NCBI RefSeq assembly: GCF_010994035.1
Contig: NZ_WIXN01000009.1
Span: 62,001-126,000 of the forward strand
Origin: Virgibacillus aidingensis
GTDB lineage: Bacteria; Bacillota; Bacilli; Bacillales; Amphibacillaceae
Direction: 5' to 3'
DNA: 64,000 nucleotides
How positions within the stretch are numbered: the stretch's first letter is position 1; every line of letters starts with the position of its first letter. Positions 16,963 to 25,601 of the stretch are shown here, in pieces. The notes beneath the pieces are model-generated. The model was not told the DNA's origin. It made no database searches and saw nothing but the letters and a program-made list of their open reading frames with translations. The position numbers were made by a program, and so were the translations under genes.

Positions 16963-18063
16963 TTATATTAAAGCATTTCTTTTTGTTACTGTTACCCCTT
17001 TTGGACTATGAGCTGCTATGGCGATGTTTTGACTATCAGTACTCACCCAGCCCAAACCGGGAAATACAATATCCGTTTTGCCTTCTCCTACATGAAATTT
17101 GCTTTCCTGAAGCGGAGGCAATTGATCCATTGATTGCTGATCAGGCGGACTTAATAAATCGCCTGCATGATTGTCATATAATTTATCTGCATTTTCCAGC
17201 TTTGTACGGTGAATCTGCAGCTCATTGGAAAAATAGCATACAAACGATTGTTTTTCCCCTTTAAGAAAGTCCAGTCTGGCCAGCCCCCCAAAAAATAAGG
17301 TTTGACCACTGTTTAATTGATAAACCCGAGGTTTTATTTCCTTCCGGGGAGTGATTATCTTTAAATCCTCAGCGGATACATAATGCGACATTTGGTTTTT
17401 ATTTATAATACCCGGCGTATCAATGAATGATGATTGGTCATCCAAAGGTATTTCAATAAATCCAAGTGTCGTTCCGGGAAAATAGGAAGTAGTAATTACG
17501 TTGCTGTACCCGGTTGACTGCTTAATCAATCTGTTGATAAAAGTGGATTTCCCCACATTAGTTGCTCCAACAATATATACATCCCGCTTTTTTCTAAGAG
17601 CATCAATTTTTTCCCCGAGAACTTGAAAACCATGCCCTTTTTCGGATGATATTAAAAGTACATCAACTACACTAAGTCCTGCCTCTTTTGCAGAGGCTTT
17701 CAGCCATTGGATCAGCTTCCGTTCATTTGTTGATTTTGGCAGTAAATCCATCTTATTTCCCACTAAAATTATTGGGTTATCTCCCACAATTCCGGGCAGA
17801 CTTTGAATCATCGTGCCATGGACATCAAAAATATCAATTAGATGAACGACCAGGCTTTTCGTATTTCTTATTGAACTGATCATCCTGAGAAAGTCATCAT
17901 CCCTAATTTCCACGTCCTGTATTTCGTTATAATGTTTTAATCGAAAACAGCGTTTGCATAATGGGCTGTCCTTTTCCAGGGAAGATGATGGAATATAACC
18001 TAAATCTTTTGGGTTTTTCGATTGGAGAAGTACTCCACATCCCTGGCAAACCATGTCATTCAT
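16963..18063 (-). CDS. yqeH: Ribosome biogenesis GTPase YqeH
   Basis: 366-residue circularly permuted GTPase required for 30S assembly. An N-terminal zinc finger has C6-x2-C9 and C36-x2-C39. G motifs occur in permuted order: GNKMDLLP (G4) and ISSEKGHG (G5), then GATNVGKSTFIN (G1) and DTPGI (G3). The ATG at 18063 has GGAGG 8 nt upstream. The yqeG stop lies 3 bp upstream, so the pair is tightly coupled. Confidence 0.97.
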   Translation of the reverse strand: MNDMVCQGCGVLLQSKNPKDLGYIPSSSLEKDSPLCKRCFRLKHYNEIQDVEIRDDDFLRMISSIRNTKSLVVHLIDIFDVHGTMIQSLPGIVGDNPIILVGNKMDLLPKSTNERKLIQWLKASAKEAGLSVVDVLLISSEKGHGFQVLGEKIDALRKKRDVYIVGATNVGKSTFINRLIKQSTGYSNVITTSYFPGTTLGFIEIPLDDQSSFIDTPGIINKNQMSHYVSAEDLKIITPRKEIKPRVYQLNSGQTLFFGGLARLDFLKGEKQSFVCYFSNELQIHRTKLENADKLYDNHAGDLLSPPDQQSMDQLPPLQESKFHVGEGKTDIVFPGLGWVSTDSQNIAIAAHSPKGVTVTKRNALI

Positions 18064-18066
18064 TTA

Positions 18067-18582
18067 TTATTCCTCCCAGCTGATTTTGCCTTTTCGCCGC
18101 ATATAGTTTAATATTCTTCTTTCGAATTTCCGGTTAATCCTGGTGATTTTGCCATCGGTTTCTACAATGGGAACCACCAGGATTGTATAGAATCCAGCAT
18201 AATTTCCGCCGAGTACATCCGTTAATACTTGATCCCCGATTACGACTACCTCTTCCTTTTTCAGTCCCATTTCCTTTGCGGCTGTTTTAAAAGCCCGGCC
18301 TAAAGGTTTTCGGGCACTAAACACAAAAGGAGTTCCCAGTGGTTCTGAAAAAATCTTTACCCTGTCCTGTTTATTATTTGAAATAATGGTGATTTTTATA
18401 TCATGGTTCTTCATCAACTCAAACCATTGAATTACTTCCTCTGTTGCATCCTTTACATCCCATGCAACGAGGGTATTATCCAGGTCTGTAATAATTCCTT
18501 TTATCCCTTTTTTCTTTAACACCTCAGGCTGTATATCAAAAATACTTTTAACATGTTCATTCGGCAAAAAAGATTTTAACAA
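18067..18582 (-). CDS. yqeG: YqeG family HAD-type phosphatase
   Basis: 171 residues from a TTG start at 18582. HAD motif I is DLDNTLV, motif II is IISNN, and VVIGDQVLTDVLGGN is motif IV. GAGG lies 8 nt before the TTG, and the resulting N-terminus (LKSFLPNEHVK) aligns with B. subtilis YqeG. A longer open frame to 18651 has no such support. It is the first gene of the operon running through yqeM. Confidence 0.93.
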   Translation of the reverse strand: MLKSFLPNEHVKSIFDIQPEVLKKKGIKGIITDLDNTLVAWDVKDATEEVIQWFELMKNHDIKITIISNNKQDRVKIFSEPLGTPFVFSARKPLGRAFKTAAKEMGLKKEEVVVIGDQVLTDVLGGNYAGFYTILVVPIVETDGKITRINRKFERRILNYMRRKGKISWEE

Positions 18583-18659
18583 TATGGACACCTCAATTGA
18601 TCGCACTTTCCGTCTATATCGATTTTTAATTATAACCCTATCGTATACCAACTTTCTAG

Positions 18660-18748
18660 TAATATAAAGTGAAACAGGAAAAAATTACACCTGTTCAAAC
18701 ATAGAGGAAAGTGAATTAGCTTGTCTTTTGCTTTCCTCTATCATTTTT
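18660..18748 (+). other. Terminator-like structure without an upstream gene
   Basis: A 10-bp stem (TAGAGGAAAG 18702-18711 / CTTTCCTCTA 18731-18740) is followed on plus by TCATTTTTAA. A 6-bp stem, AACAGG/CCTGTT (18673-18695), lies just upstream. The T-run favours the plus strand, where no gene precedes it because yqeG is read the other way. It may end a small untranslated RNA. Confidence 0.35.
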
Positions 18749-18857
18749 AATACAGGATATTGCATATTCAGCAAAAAAAGAATAGTACTTTAAGGAAACG
18801 TGCAAATTAGTGCCAAAATGACTAAAATCGTTCGACAAATACTTTCATTTTTTGCAT

Positions 18858-18956
18858 TGTGGATAACTTTATTCACATAACAAATAAGATTGGAGCAATC
18901 AAAATGAGCACAAAAATTACTTTGCTCACAAGTTATCTACAGGCAGCTGTAGATAA
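18858..18956 (+). promoter_or_regulatory. DnaA-box cluster upstream of sda
   Basis: Four DnaA boxes: TTATCCACA (perfect, minus strand, 18866-18858), TTATTCACA (18869-18877), TTATCTACA (18933-18941) and TTATCTACA on minus (18956-18948). The last pair flanks AGGCAGC as an inverted pair and ends 8 bp before the sda -35. In B. subtilis sda expression responds to DnaA and replication status. Confidence 0.88.
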
Positions 18957-18964
18957 CCCGAGTC

Positions 18965-18993
18965 TTGTCCATCCCTAAATTACGTGTTAAATT
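18965..18993 (+). promoter_or_regulatory. Predicted SigA promoter of sda
   Basis: TTGTCC (18965-18970), 17 bp, TAAATT (18988-18993), each 4 of 6. It lies directly after the DnaA boxes and about 30 bp before the sda start. Confidence 0.5.
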
Positions 18994-19025
18994 ATTACTA
19001 ATCTATTCCGTGGCGGGAGGGCTGT

Positions 19026-19175
19026 ATGATGGAACATTTGTCGGATGAGTTACTTCTCGAATCTTACTTTACAGCAAATGAATTAAATTTAAGCCCTGAT
19101 TTCCTATTATTAATTGAAGAAGAAATTCATAGAAGGCGTTTATCACATAAAATAAAAAATTCCACTAAAACATAA
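19026..19175 (+). CDS. sda: Sporulation checkpoint inhibitor Sda
   Basis: 49 residues if the first of two adjacent ATGs is used (48 from 19029); GGGAGG at 19015-19020 fits either. The sequence [17 protein letters not shown] and [12 protein letters not shown] matches the Sda helical hairpin, which binds sporulation kinase KinA and blocks phosphorelay entry when replication is disturbed. DnaA boxes upstream and a terminator downstream complete a one-gene unit, placed next to yqeG as in B. subtilis. Confidence 0.93.
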   Translation: MMEHLSDELLLESYFTANELNLSPDFLLLIEEEIHRRRLSHKIKNSTKT

Positions 19176-19189
19176 TATGGTACAGAATG

Positions 19190-19230
19190 AATGTACCTCT
19201 GCAATTAACATTTGCAGGGGTACATTTTTT
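19190..19230 (+). terminator. Terminator after sda
   Basis: AATGTACCTCTGCAAAT-like arm and ATTTGCAGGGGTACATT form a stem of about 15 bp with a short loop, followed by TTTT. Confidence 0.88.
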
Positions 19231-19504
19231 GTACGGAAGATGGGAAGTATATCAATACTGCAAGTAAGCCGCCAATTTAATAAAATTTATAAAATTAATA
19301 GCCGACTGATACGTAAATTATAAAAAATTTTTCATTCTTTTTCCCTGTTTCTTCTTATTTAAAGGGTAATTTAATCCAAAAAACTTCCCGATGTTTATCC
19401 ATGCAAGCTGAATAAAAATACGTTATACTATTCAATAAGTTTTTACATAGAATAGGTTAATTCATTGAATGAAACATGAAGTAAACAGCAAGGAGGTAGT
19501 TTTT

Positions 19505-21910
19505 TTGACTGCTTTACACTGGGTGACCGTCTCACCCTTTTTATTGGCAATCTTAATCCCCATCATATATAAGTATACAAAACGGATACATACCGGCTGG
19601 TTTGTTTTACCCCTGCCACTCATTTTATTTATTTTTTTAATTTCCAATTTACCGGATATATCAAATGGCGATGTTATGCATTATTCGATGCCGTGGGTTC
19701 CTTCTCTGGGCATTAACTTTGATGTTTACCTGGACGGTTTAAGTATGTTGTTTGCCCTTCTGATTACGGGAATTGGCACTTTGGTTATTTTGTATTCCAT
19801 TTATTACTTATCAAAAAATAGTGAGAAGTTAAATCAATTCTATGTATATATTTTAATGTTTATGGGAGCAATGCTCGGTGTTGTCATGTCTGATAACCTG
19901 ATTGTTTTGTATGTGTTCTGGGAAGTTACCAGTGTCTCCTCCTCCCTGCTGATCAGCTATTGGTATCAGCGGGAGAAGTCGATACAGGGTGCTCTTAAAT
20001 CCATGTATATCACAGTCTTCGGAGGACTTTCCATGCTGGGCGGGTTTTCTCTGATTTATGTAATGGCAGGTTCTTTCAGCATACGTGAAATCATAGCCAA
20101 TGTGGACCTTGTCACAACAAGTTCTCTGTTTGTGCCTGCCATGCTGTTAATTCTGCTTGGGGCGTTTACCAAATCGGCACAATTTCCATTTCATATTTGG
20201 CTTCCTGATGCTATGGAAGCACCCACTCCTGTTAGTGCATATTTGCATTCAGCGACAATGGTTAAAGCCGGTATATACTTGATAGCCCGATTGACACCGG
20301 TATTTGGCGGATCGCCAGAATGGTTCTGGATTGTTTCTGTTGCTGGGCTTGTTACACTGCTTTGGGGTTCTGTATCTGCAGTCAGGCAGAAGGACTTGAA
20401 ATCCATTTTGGCTTTTTCCACGATCAGTCAGCTTGGTTTAATTGTTACGCTGCTTGGAATCGGGTCGGCTGCCATCTATTTTGATGGCGTGCCGGATGAA
20501 TTATATTACACAGCAATTATGGCTGCTGTCTTTCATTTAATTAACCATGCAACATTCAAAGGAAGCTTGTTTATGACAGCAGGTATTATAGATCATGAGA
20601 CAGGAACCCGTGATATCAGGAAACTGGGCGGATTGATGACGATCATGCCAATTACGTTTACCATATCGCTGGTAGGTCTTTTATCCATGGCCGGCATACC
20701 GCCTTTTAACGGGTTCTTAAGCAAGGAACTGTTTTTTACCGGTACTTTGAATGTAATGAATTATGAGATGATTGATTTAAGTACTTGGGGAATTATATTC
20801 CCTGTGGTGGCTGTGATTGCAAGTATCTTTACTTTTCTTTACTGTGCCATCTTATTTTTCAAAACGTTTACAGGGAAATTTAAACCTGAAAACTATGATG
20901 TAAAAGTACATGAGGCACCGGTTGGAATGCTTATCAGTCCAGCAATTCTTGGTGCTTTGGTAATTATTTTTGGTCTGTTTCCTAATATCCTTTCCTATAC
21001 AATCATTCATCCGGTAATGACATCGATCTTGCCGAATATAACGGAACAGATTGAGGTTAACTTTTCTTTATGGCATGGTTTTAATACAGAATTGTTCATG
21101 ACCTTCATTGTAATCGCCGTTGGAGCGCTGCTTTATGTATTAATGAAAAAATGGTCGCAGACGCAATTCTACTTAAATGAAAGAGACCCATTTAATAATT
21201 TGTATGACCATGGTTATAATGGACTGATTAAGGGTTCTCAAGCAATAACCAGGGTACAGATGACAGGACTGCTGAGAGACTATTTTGTTTACATGTATAC
21301 CTTTATTATTTTACTGGCGGGATATACGATGTTCCGAAGCGATGCATTTGCTGTTGATACAGTAAATGTATCTGAAATAAGCCCTTATATGTGGGCACTT
21401 TCTGTGGTCTTTATTCTGGCCACGCTGGCAGTTCCTTTTATTAATAACAGAATAACTGTCATTGTCGTAGTTGGCGTGATCGGATTTATGATGGCACTGT
21501 TCTTTGTTCAGTTCAGGGCTACAGACCTAGCCCTGACCCAATTACTCATAGAGAGTGTGCAAGTGGTCCTGTTCATGCTGGTATTTATGCATCTGCCAAA
21601 ACTAAAAAAAGAAGTCTTCAAACCAGGATTCAGCCTTGTTAACATGGGTATTTCGATTGCAGTTGGAGCCTTCGTTACTATTATGGCATTAAGCGCTTTT
21701 GCCATGGGTAGTGAAGCTGGATTTGATACCATTGCAGAATATTTTATTGCCAACTCAAAAGAATTGGCTGGCGGATACAACATCGTTAATGTTGTGCTTG
21801 TAGATTTCCGTGGTCTGGATACGCTTCTGGAAATTCTCGTGCTTGCTATTGCGGCACTTGGTGTAGTTTCATTAATTAAACTTCGCTTTACAGGGAGGGA
21901 AGATGTATGA
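19505..21910 (+). CDS. mrpA: Na+/H+ antiporter subunit MrpA
   Basis: 801-residue large membrane subunit of the Mrp cation/proton antiporter, homologous to complex I subunit NuoL. The proton-channel core includes WEVTSVSSSLLISYW, LPDAMEAPTPVSAYLHSATMVKAG (conserved His and Lys) and HLINHATFKGSLFMTAG. The C-terminal region (about 640-790) carries the MrpA-specific DUF4040/MrpB-like part with ATDLALTQLLIESVQ. The TTG start at 19505 is chosen because AGGAGG lies 8 nt upstream, while an ATG 36 bp earlier has no ribosome site. First of seven overlapping genes. Confidence 0.95.
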   Translation: MTALHWVTVSPFLLAILIPIIYKYTKRIHTGWFVLPLPLILFIFLISNLPDISNGDVMHYSMPWVPSLGINFDVYLDGLSMLFALLITGIGTLVILYSIYYLSKNSEKLNQFYVYILMFMGAMLGVVMSDNLIVLYVFWEVTSVSSSLLISYWYQREKSIQGALKSMYITVFGGLSMLGGFSLIYVMAGSFSIREIIANVDLVTTSSLFVPAMLLILLGAFTKSAQFPFHIWLPDAMEAPTPVSAYLHSATMVKAGIYLIARLTPVFGGSPEWFWIVSVAGLVTLLWGSVSAVRQKDLKSILAFSTISQLGLIVTLLGIGSAAIYFDGVPDELYYTAIMAAVFHLINHATFKGSLFMTAGIIDHETGTRDIRKLGGLMTIMPITFTISLVGLLSMAGIPPFNGFLSKELFFTGTLNVMNYEMIDLSTWGIIFPVVAVIASIFTFLYCAILFFKTFTGKFKPENYDVKVHEAPVGMLISPAILGALVIIFGLFPNILSYTIIHPVMTSILPNITEQIEVNFSLWHGFNTELFMTFIVIAVGALLYVLMKKWSQTQFYLNERDPFNNLYDHGYNGLIKGSQAITRVQMTGLLRDYFVYMYTFIILLAGYTMFRSDAFAVDTVNVSEISPYMWALSVVFILATLAVPFINNRITVIVVVGVIGFMMALFFVQFRATDLALTQLLIESVQVVLFMLVFMHLPKLKKEVFKPGFSLVNMGISIAVGAFVTIMALSAFAMGSEAGFDTIAEYFIANSKELAGGYNIVNVVLVDFRGLDTLLEILVLAIAALGVVSLIKLRFTGREDV

Positions 21911-22341
21911 AACAGCTGAAAACAAATAACGTCATGCTGCATACGCTGGTTCGCATCGTTTCCTTTGTAGTACTTGCCTTTTCCATTTATTTATTTTTTG
22001 CGGGGCATAATAATCCGGGGGGAGGCTTCATTGGCGGCCTAATGACTGCAGCTGCCTTTGTTTTACTGTATCTTTCATTTAATATGAAAACATTGAAAAA
22101 AGCCCTGCCTTTTAACTTTGACTTATTAATCGGCGGGGGGCTGCTGATTGCCTTTCTTACAGGTGTAACATCAATGCTGTTTGGGTTTCCGTTTTTAACC
22201 CAATTCTTTGAATATGTTCAGATTCCCTTCATGGGAGAGGTGGAATTAACTACTGCCCTACCATTTGATTTGGGTGTCTATCTTGTCGTTTTAGGGGCAG
22301 CCTTAACAATAATATTAACGATTGCGGAGGATGATAAATAA
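21907..22341 (+). CDS. mrpB: Na+/H+ antiporter subunit MrpB
   Basis: 144-residue membrane protein with four predicted helices. The conserved FAGHNNPGGGFIGGL motif follows the first helix. The ATG overlaps the mrpA stop by 4 bp (ATGA), so translation is coupled. In the Mrp complex it packs beside MrpA, and all subunits are needed for Na+/H+ exchange. Confidence 0.96.
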   Translation: MKQLKTNNVMLHTLVRIVSFVVLAFSIYLFFAGHNNPGGGFIGGLMTAAAFVLLYLSFNMKTLKKALPFNFDLLIGGGLLIAFLTGVTSMLFGFPFLTQFFEYVQIPFMGEVELTTALPFDLGVYLVVLGAALTIILTIAEDDK

Positions 22342-22679
22342 TGGAAATACTCATATCCATCATCATCGGTGTCCTCTTTACTGTCGGTACTTATATGCTG
22401 CTTATGAGAAGTCTGCTGCGGGTCGTTATAGGTACAATGTTTCTGTCGCATGGCGCTCACCTGCTGCTCTTGACGATGGCTGGTTTGCAGCGGGGAGGGC
22501 CGCCTCTCCTGGGGTTTGATGCAGAGGCTTATGCTGACCCGCTTCCTCAGGCGATGGTACTTACAGCCATCGTTATCAGTTTTGGAGTAACTTCTTTAAT
22601 ACTTGTGTTAGCTTACCGTACATATAAAGTACATAAGACAGATGATTTGAACCAATTAAGGGGATCTAAAGATGAATAA
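22341..22679 (+). CDS. mrpC: Na+/H+ antiporter subunit MrpC
   Basis: 112-residue NuoK-like subunit with three membrane helices. Typical residues are GTYMLLMRSLLRVVIGTMFLSHG, then PLPQAMVLTAIVISFGVTSL. It overlaps mrpB by one base and mrpD by 8 bp. Confidence 0.96.
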   Translation: MEILISIIIGVLFTVGTYMLLMRSLLRVVIGTMFLSHGAHLLLLTMAGLQRGGPPLLGFDAEAYADPLPQAMVLTAIVISFGVTSLILVLAYRTYKVHKTDDLNQLRGSKDE

Positions 22680-24156
22680 TTTAGTTATACTTCCAGTATT
22701 AATTCCATTTTTCACTGGAGCATTGCTCATTTTATTTTCAAAGAAACAAAGAATACAGAAGATCATCAGCAGTATCAGTTCATTTGTTATTTTGGCAGTG
22801 GCAATTTACCTGGCTGTTTATGTCTATCAAAACGGAATTACTGTTTTAGAAGTTGGTGACTGGCCGGCGCCGTTTGGCATTGTTTTGGTTGCTGATATGT
22901 TCGCAAATATCATGGTTATTCTGTCAGCGATTGTAGGGGTAGTTTGTCTGTTCTTCACTTTTCAGACGATCTCACCAAAAAGGGAAAAATATTATTTTTA
23001 TCCTTTTTATTTTTTCCTTTTAACTGGAGTTAATGGAGCCTTCCTGACAGGAGATTTGTTTAACCTGTTTGTGTTTTTCGAAGTAATGCTCATTGCTTCT
23101 TACGTATTGATCGTGCACGGCGGCACTAAATACCAGCTGCGGGAATCATTCAAATATGTGATCATTAATGTGTTCTCATCCATGCTGTTTTTGGTCGCGG
23201 TTGCTTATATCTATTCTATAACAGGCACATTAAACATGGCACATCTTTCTGAACGAGTTGCAGAGCTCGAACAAGCTGGAGCATTAAACGTTGTTGCCGT
23301 ATTGTTTTTTATCGTTTTTGCCATTAAAGGTGCGCTGTTTCCGCTGTACTTCTGGCTCCCGCGTTCCTATTATGGCCCGCCTGCTGCTATTGCAGCGTTG
23401 TTTGGCGGCTTACTGACCAAAGTTGGTGTTTATGCCATTATCCGAACTTTTACATTGATTTTTTATCATGATGCAGGCTTCACGCATAAAGGCATCATAA
23501 CTGCGATTGCCGGTTTCACTATGCTGCTGGGTGTACTTGGTGCAGTCTCTCAATTTAACTTTAAGCGAATTCTTTCCTATCATATTATCAGTCAGGTTGG
23601 TTATATGGTAATGGGACTTGGTGTTTATACTACCTTGGCTGTAGCCGGTGCAATTTATTATATTGTCCACCATATTATTGTTAAATCGGCATTATTCCTG
23701 TTTGCGGGGGCAACAGAGAAAATCACGGGAACCAATGATTTAAAACAAATGGGCGGATTACTGAAAACTCATCCGTATCTTGCCTGGATGTTTTTTATTA
23801 CCGCATTATCTTTGGCGGGAATCCCTCCATTAAGCGGTTTCTTCAGTAAATTTCCGATTATATTATCCAGTTTTCAGGAAGAGCAATATGTCATTGGCGG
23901 AGTTGCCCTGTTGGTTGGGTTATTGACTTTGCTTTCCATGATGAAAATTTTCAGCTATGTGTTTTGGGGAAAGCAAAAGCATACTGAAGAACAGGCTAAG
24001 TACCCTGCAGGAAAATTATTATTGCCGATAGTACCTTTAGTTGCTTTAACGATTATTCTCGGTTTAGCAGCTGAGCCTATTTTCTCTTATTCTTTAATGG
24101 CCGCAGAACAGATAATGGATCCAACCCACTATATTGATTCTGTGTTAAAGGAGTAG
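22672..24156 (+). CDS. mrpD: Na+/H+ antiporter subunit MrpD
   Basis: 494-residue NuoN/NuoM-like proton-channel subunit with about 14 membrane helices. FEVMLIASYVLIVHGG holds the key Glu in helix 5, FAIKGALFPLYFWLPRSYYGPPAAIAAL the conserved Lys, and YYIVHHIIVKSALFL the second channel Lys. The start overlaps mrpC. Full length for the family. Confidence 0.97.
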   Translation: MNNLVILPVLIPFFTGALLILFSKKQRIQKIISSISSFVILAVAIYLAVYVYQNGITVLEVGDWPAPFGIVLVADMFANIMVILSAIVGVVCLFFTFQTISPKREKYYFYPFYFFLLTGVNGAFLTGDLFNLFVFFEVMLIASYVLIVHGGTKYQLRESFKYVIINVFSSMLFLVAVAYIYSITGTLNMAHLSERVAELEQAGALNVVAVLFFIVFAIKGALFPLYFWLPRSYYGPPAAIAALFGGLLTKVGVYAIIRTFTLIFYHDAGFTHKGIITAIAGFTMLLGVLGAVSQFNFKRILSYHIISQVGYMVMGLGVYTTLAVAGAIYYIVHHIIVKSALFLFAGATEKITGTNDLKQMGGLLKTHPYLAWMFFITALSLAGIPPLSGFFSKFPIILSSFQEEQYVIGGVALLVGLLTLLSMMKIFSYVFWGKQKHTEEQAKYPAGKLLLPIVPLVALTIILGLAAEPIFSYSLMAAEQIMDPTHYIDSVLKE

Positions 24157-24162
24157 TTGTTT

Positions 24163-24639
24163 ATGGCTTTTCAAATTTTAATCAATATTTTAATGGCTGT
24201 TATTTGGATGCTTCTGCAAAATAGTTATAGCATCGTCGACTTTCTCTTTGGTTATATTATCGGGATCCTCATCCTGTTCGCATTACGCCGTTTTCTGGTT
24301 TTTGATTTTTACTTCCGGCGTGTCTGGGCTTTTATTAAACTGACCATCATCTTCTTTAAGGAGCTGGTCTTGGCCAACATCGACATGATCAAAATTATAC
24401 TTAAGCCAAAAATGGATATAAAACCGGGTATTGTTGCCATTCCTACACAACTGGAAACAGACTTGGAAATTACGCTTTTGGCTGCATTAATTACCCTGAC
24501 ACCCGGTACGTTATCCATGGACTTTTCCGATGACAGCAGTCTGATATTTGTACATGCTATAGATATAGACTCCAAGGAAGATACAATCCGTAATATCCTT
24601 GACTCTTTTGAAAAAGCAATTCTGGAGGTGACAGAATAA
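24163..24639 (+). CDS. mrpE: Na+/H+ antiporter subunit MrpE
   Basis: 158-residue subunit with two N-terminal membrane helices and a cytoplasmic domain containing TPGTLSMDFSDD and FVHAID, typical of MrpE. The ATG at 24163 is spaced 9 nt from AAGGAG; a TTG 6 bp earlier is too close. It overlaps the mrpF start by one base. Confidence 0.95.
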   Translation: MAFQILINILMAVIWMLLQNSYSIVDFLFGYIIGILILFALRRFLVFDFYFRRVWAFIKLTIIFFKELVLANIDMIKIILKPKMDIKPGIVAIPTQLETDLEITLLAALITLTPGTLSMDFSDDSSLIFVHAIDIDSKEDTIRNILDSFEKAILEVTE

Positions 24640-24914
24640 TGTTTGGCATCATCCTGAATATAGTGTTAATCATGTTGTCCCTTAACATTGTGATCTGTTT
24701 TATCCGTACGCTTATTGGGCCATCCCTTCCTGATCGCATTTTGGCTCTTGACGCACTGGGAATGCAATTAATCGGGGTTATAGGGGTGATCATGATTGCA
24801 CAGGATACTGTGGCATATGCAGAAGTAGCATTGGTGCTCAGTATTCTTGCCTTTATTGGAACAGTAGCCATGTCCAAATTCATCGAAAGGGGTGTTATTT
24901 TTGACCCTGATTGA
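24639..24914 (+). CDS. mrpF: Na+/H+ antiporter subunit MrpF
   Basis: 91 residues, three membrane helices, with the conserved RTLIGPSLPDRILALDALG loop after helix 1. An Asp in this loop is important in other Mrp systems. It overlaps mrpE by one base and mrpG by 14 bp. Confidence 0.95.
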   Translation: MFGIILNIVLIMLSLNIVICFIRTLIGPSLPDRILALDALGMQLIGVIGVIMIAQDTVAYAEVALVLSILAFIGTVAMSKFIERGVIFDPD

Positions 24915-25260
24915 AATTATTATTAGTATATTGCTTTTGGCCGGGGGGGCATTATCCATTATCAGCGGGATTGGCATATTGCGCCTGCCTGATGTTTACA
25001 GCCGGATACATGCAGCCTCTAAAGTATCTACGCTGGGAGCTATTCTTATTATGACGGCTGTATTTCTTTATTTCCTGCTGGAGAGAATTTTTGTGCCAAA
25101 ACTTTTGTTAACCATCTTTTTTATTTTCCTGACAGCACCGGTGGCAGGACTTATGATGGGAAGATCTGCTTATCGATATGGCATTAAGCTATGGGGGAAA
25201 AGTACAGAAGACGATTTAAAAAAATACATGGAAATAAAAACTAAAGAAAACAGCAAATAA
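24901..25260 (+). CDS. mrpG: Na+/H+ antiporter subunit MrpG
   Basis: About 119-residue last subunit, with three membrane helices and the signature GILRLPDVYSRIHAASKVSTLG. The TTG at 24901 lies 8 nt after AAAGGGG and is preferred over a GTG at 24892 inside that ribosome site. A terminator follows directly. The complete ABCDEFG set suggests a functional antiporter for sodium and alkali tolerance. Confidence 0.94.
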   Translation: MTLIEIIISILLLAGGALSIISGIGILRLPDVYSRIHAASKVSTLGAILIMTAVFLYFLLERIFVPKLLLTIFFIFLTAPVAGLMMGRSAYRYGIKLWGKSTEDDLKKYMEIKTKENSK

Positions 25261-25297
25261 AAAACGAATTTTATTTTTTAAATTCGTTTTTTATTTT
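25258..25297 (+). terminator. Terminator of the mrp operon
   Basis: AAAAAACGAATTT pairs with AAATTCGTTTTTT around a short AT loop, immediately after the mrpG stop. Confidence 0.9.
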
Positions 25298-25601
25298 GGC
25301 TCTTTTTTGCACAGATTGAAACTGTACTAAAATGCTGGCAACGCAAAAAGGCCTAATAAATCAATAAACCTGAGCCATAACCGATACGGATGAGCGGGAC
25401 TCAGGTAGAAAAAGACAATAAGGGATACCGGGGAAAGCGTCTCAGGTACATTATTGTATCCTAAAAATTTAAGGCTGCCTTCACTCCCCGGGTAATTTTA
25501 CGTTTAAAGTAAGCAAATACAGGTTATATGATAATGATTATATTTCGTGCATTATTGGATAAATTAGAAGTAACATCATACAAAACGAGGGATTCCAACC
25601 A
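25298..25601. other. Intergenic region between mrpG and the MurE-like gene
   Basis: About 300 bp without a gene. It contains a structured stretch (about 25366-25465) with CCTGAG/CTCAGG arms, a second CTCAGGTA, and two possible pairings, ACAATAA/TTATTGT and GGATAC/GTATCC. A Fur-like sequence, TGATAATGATTATAT (25529-25543), lies nearer the next gene. I match none of it to a known riboswitch class. Confidence 0.5.
25529..25543 (+). promoter_or_regulatory. Fur-box-like sequence upstream of the MurE-like gene
   Basis: TGATAATGATTATAT matches the 7-1-7 Fur consensus TGATAAT-N-ATTATCA at 12 of 14 positions and overlaps a possible -10 (TATGAT, 25526-25531). In an AT-rich gap this could be chance. 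Confidence 0.3.

Noticed and set aside
25396-25470. A 24-codon frame in the mrpG-MurE-like gap
   Set aside because: Weak ribosome site, and it overlaps the paired segments of the structured region.
25577-25584. CATACAAA as a SigE -10 for the MurE-like gene
   Set aside because: A start from this box would fall on or after the ribosome site, leaving almost no leader, and no -35 fits the spacing.
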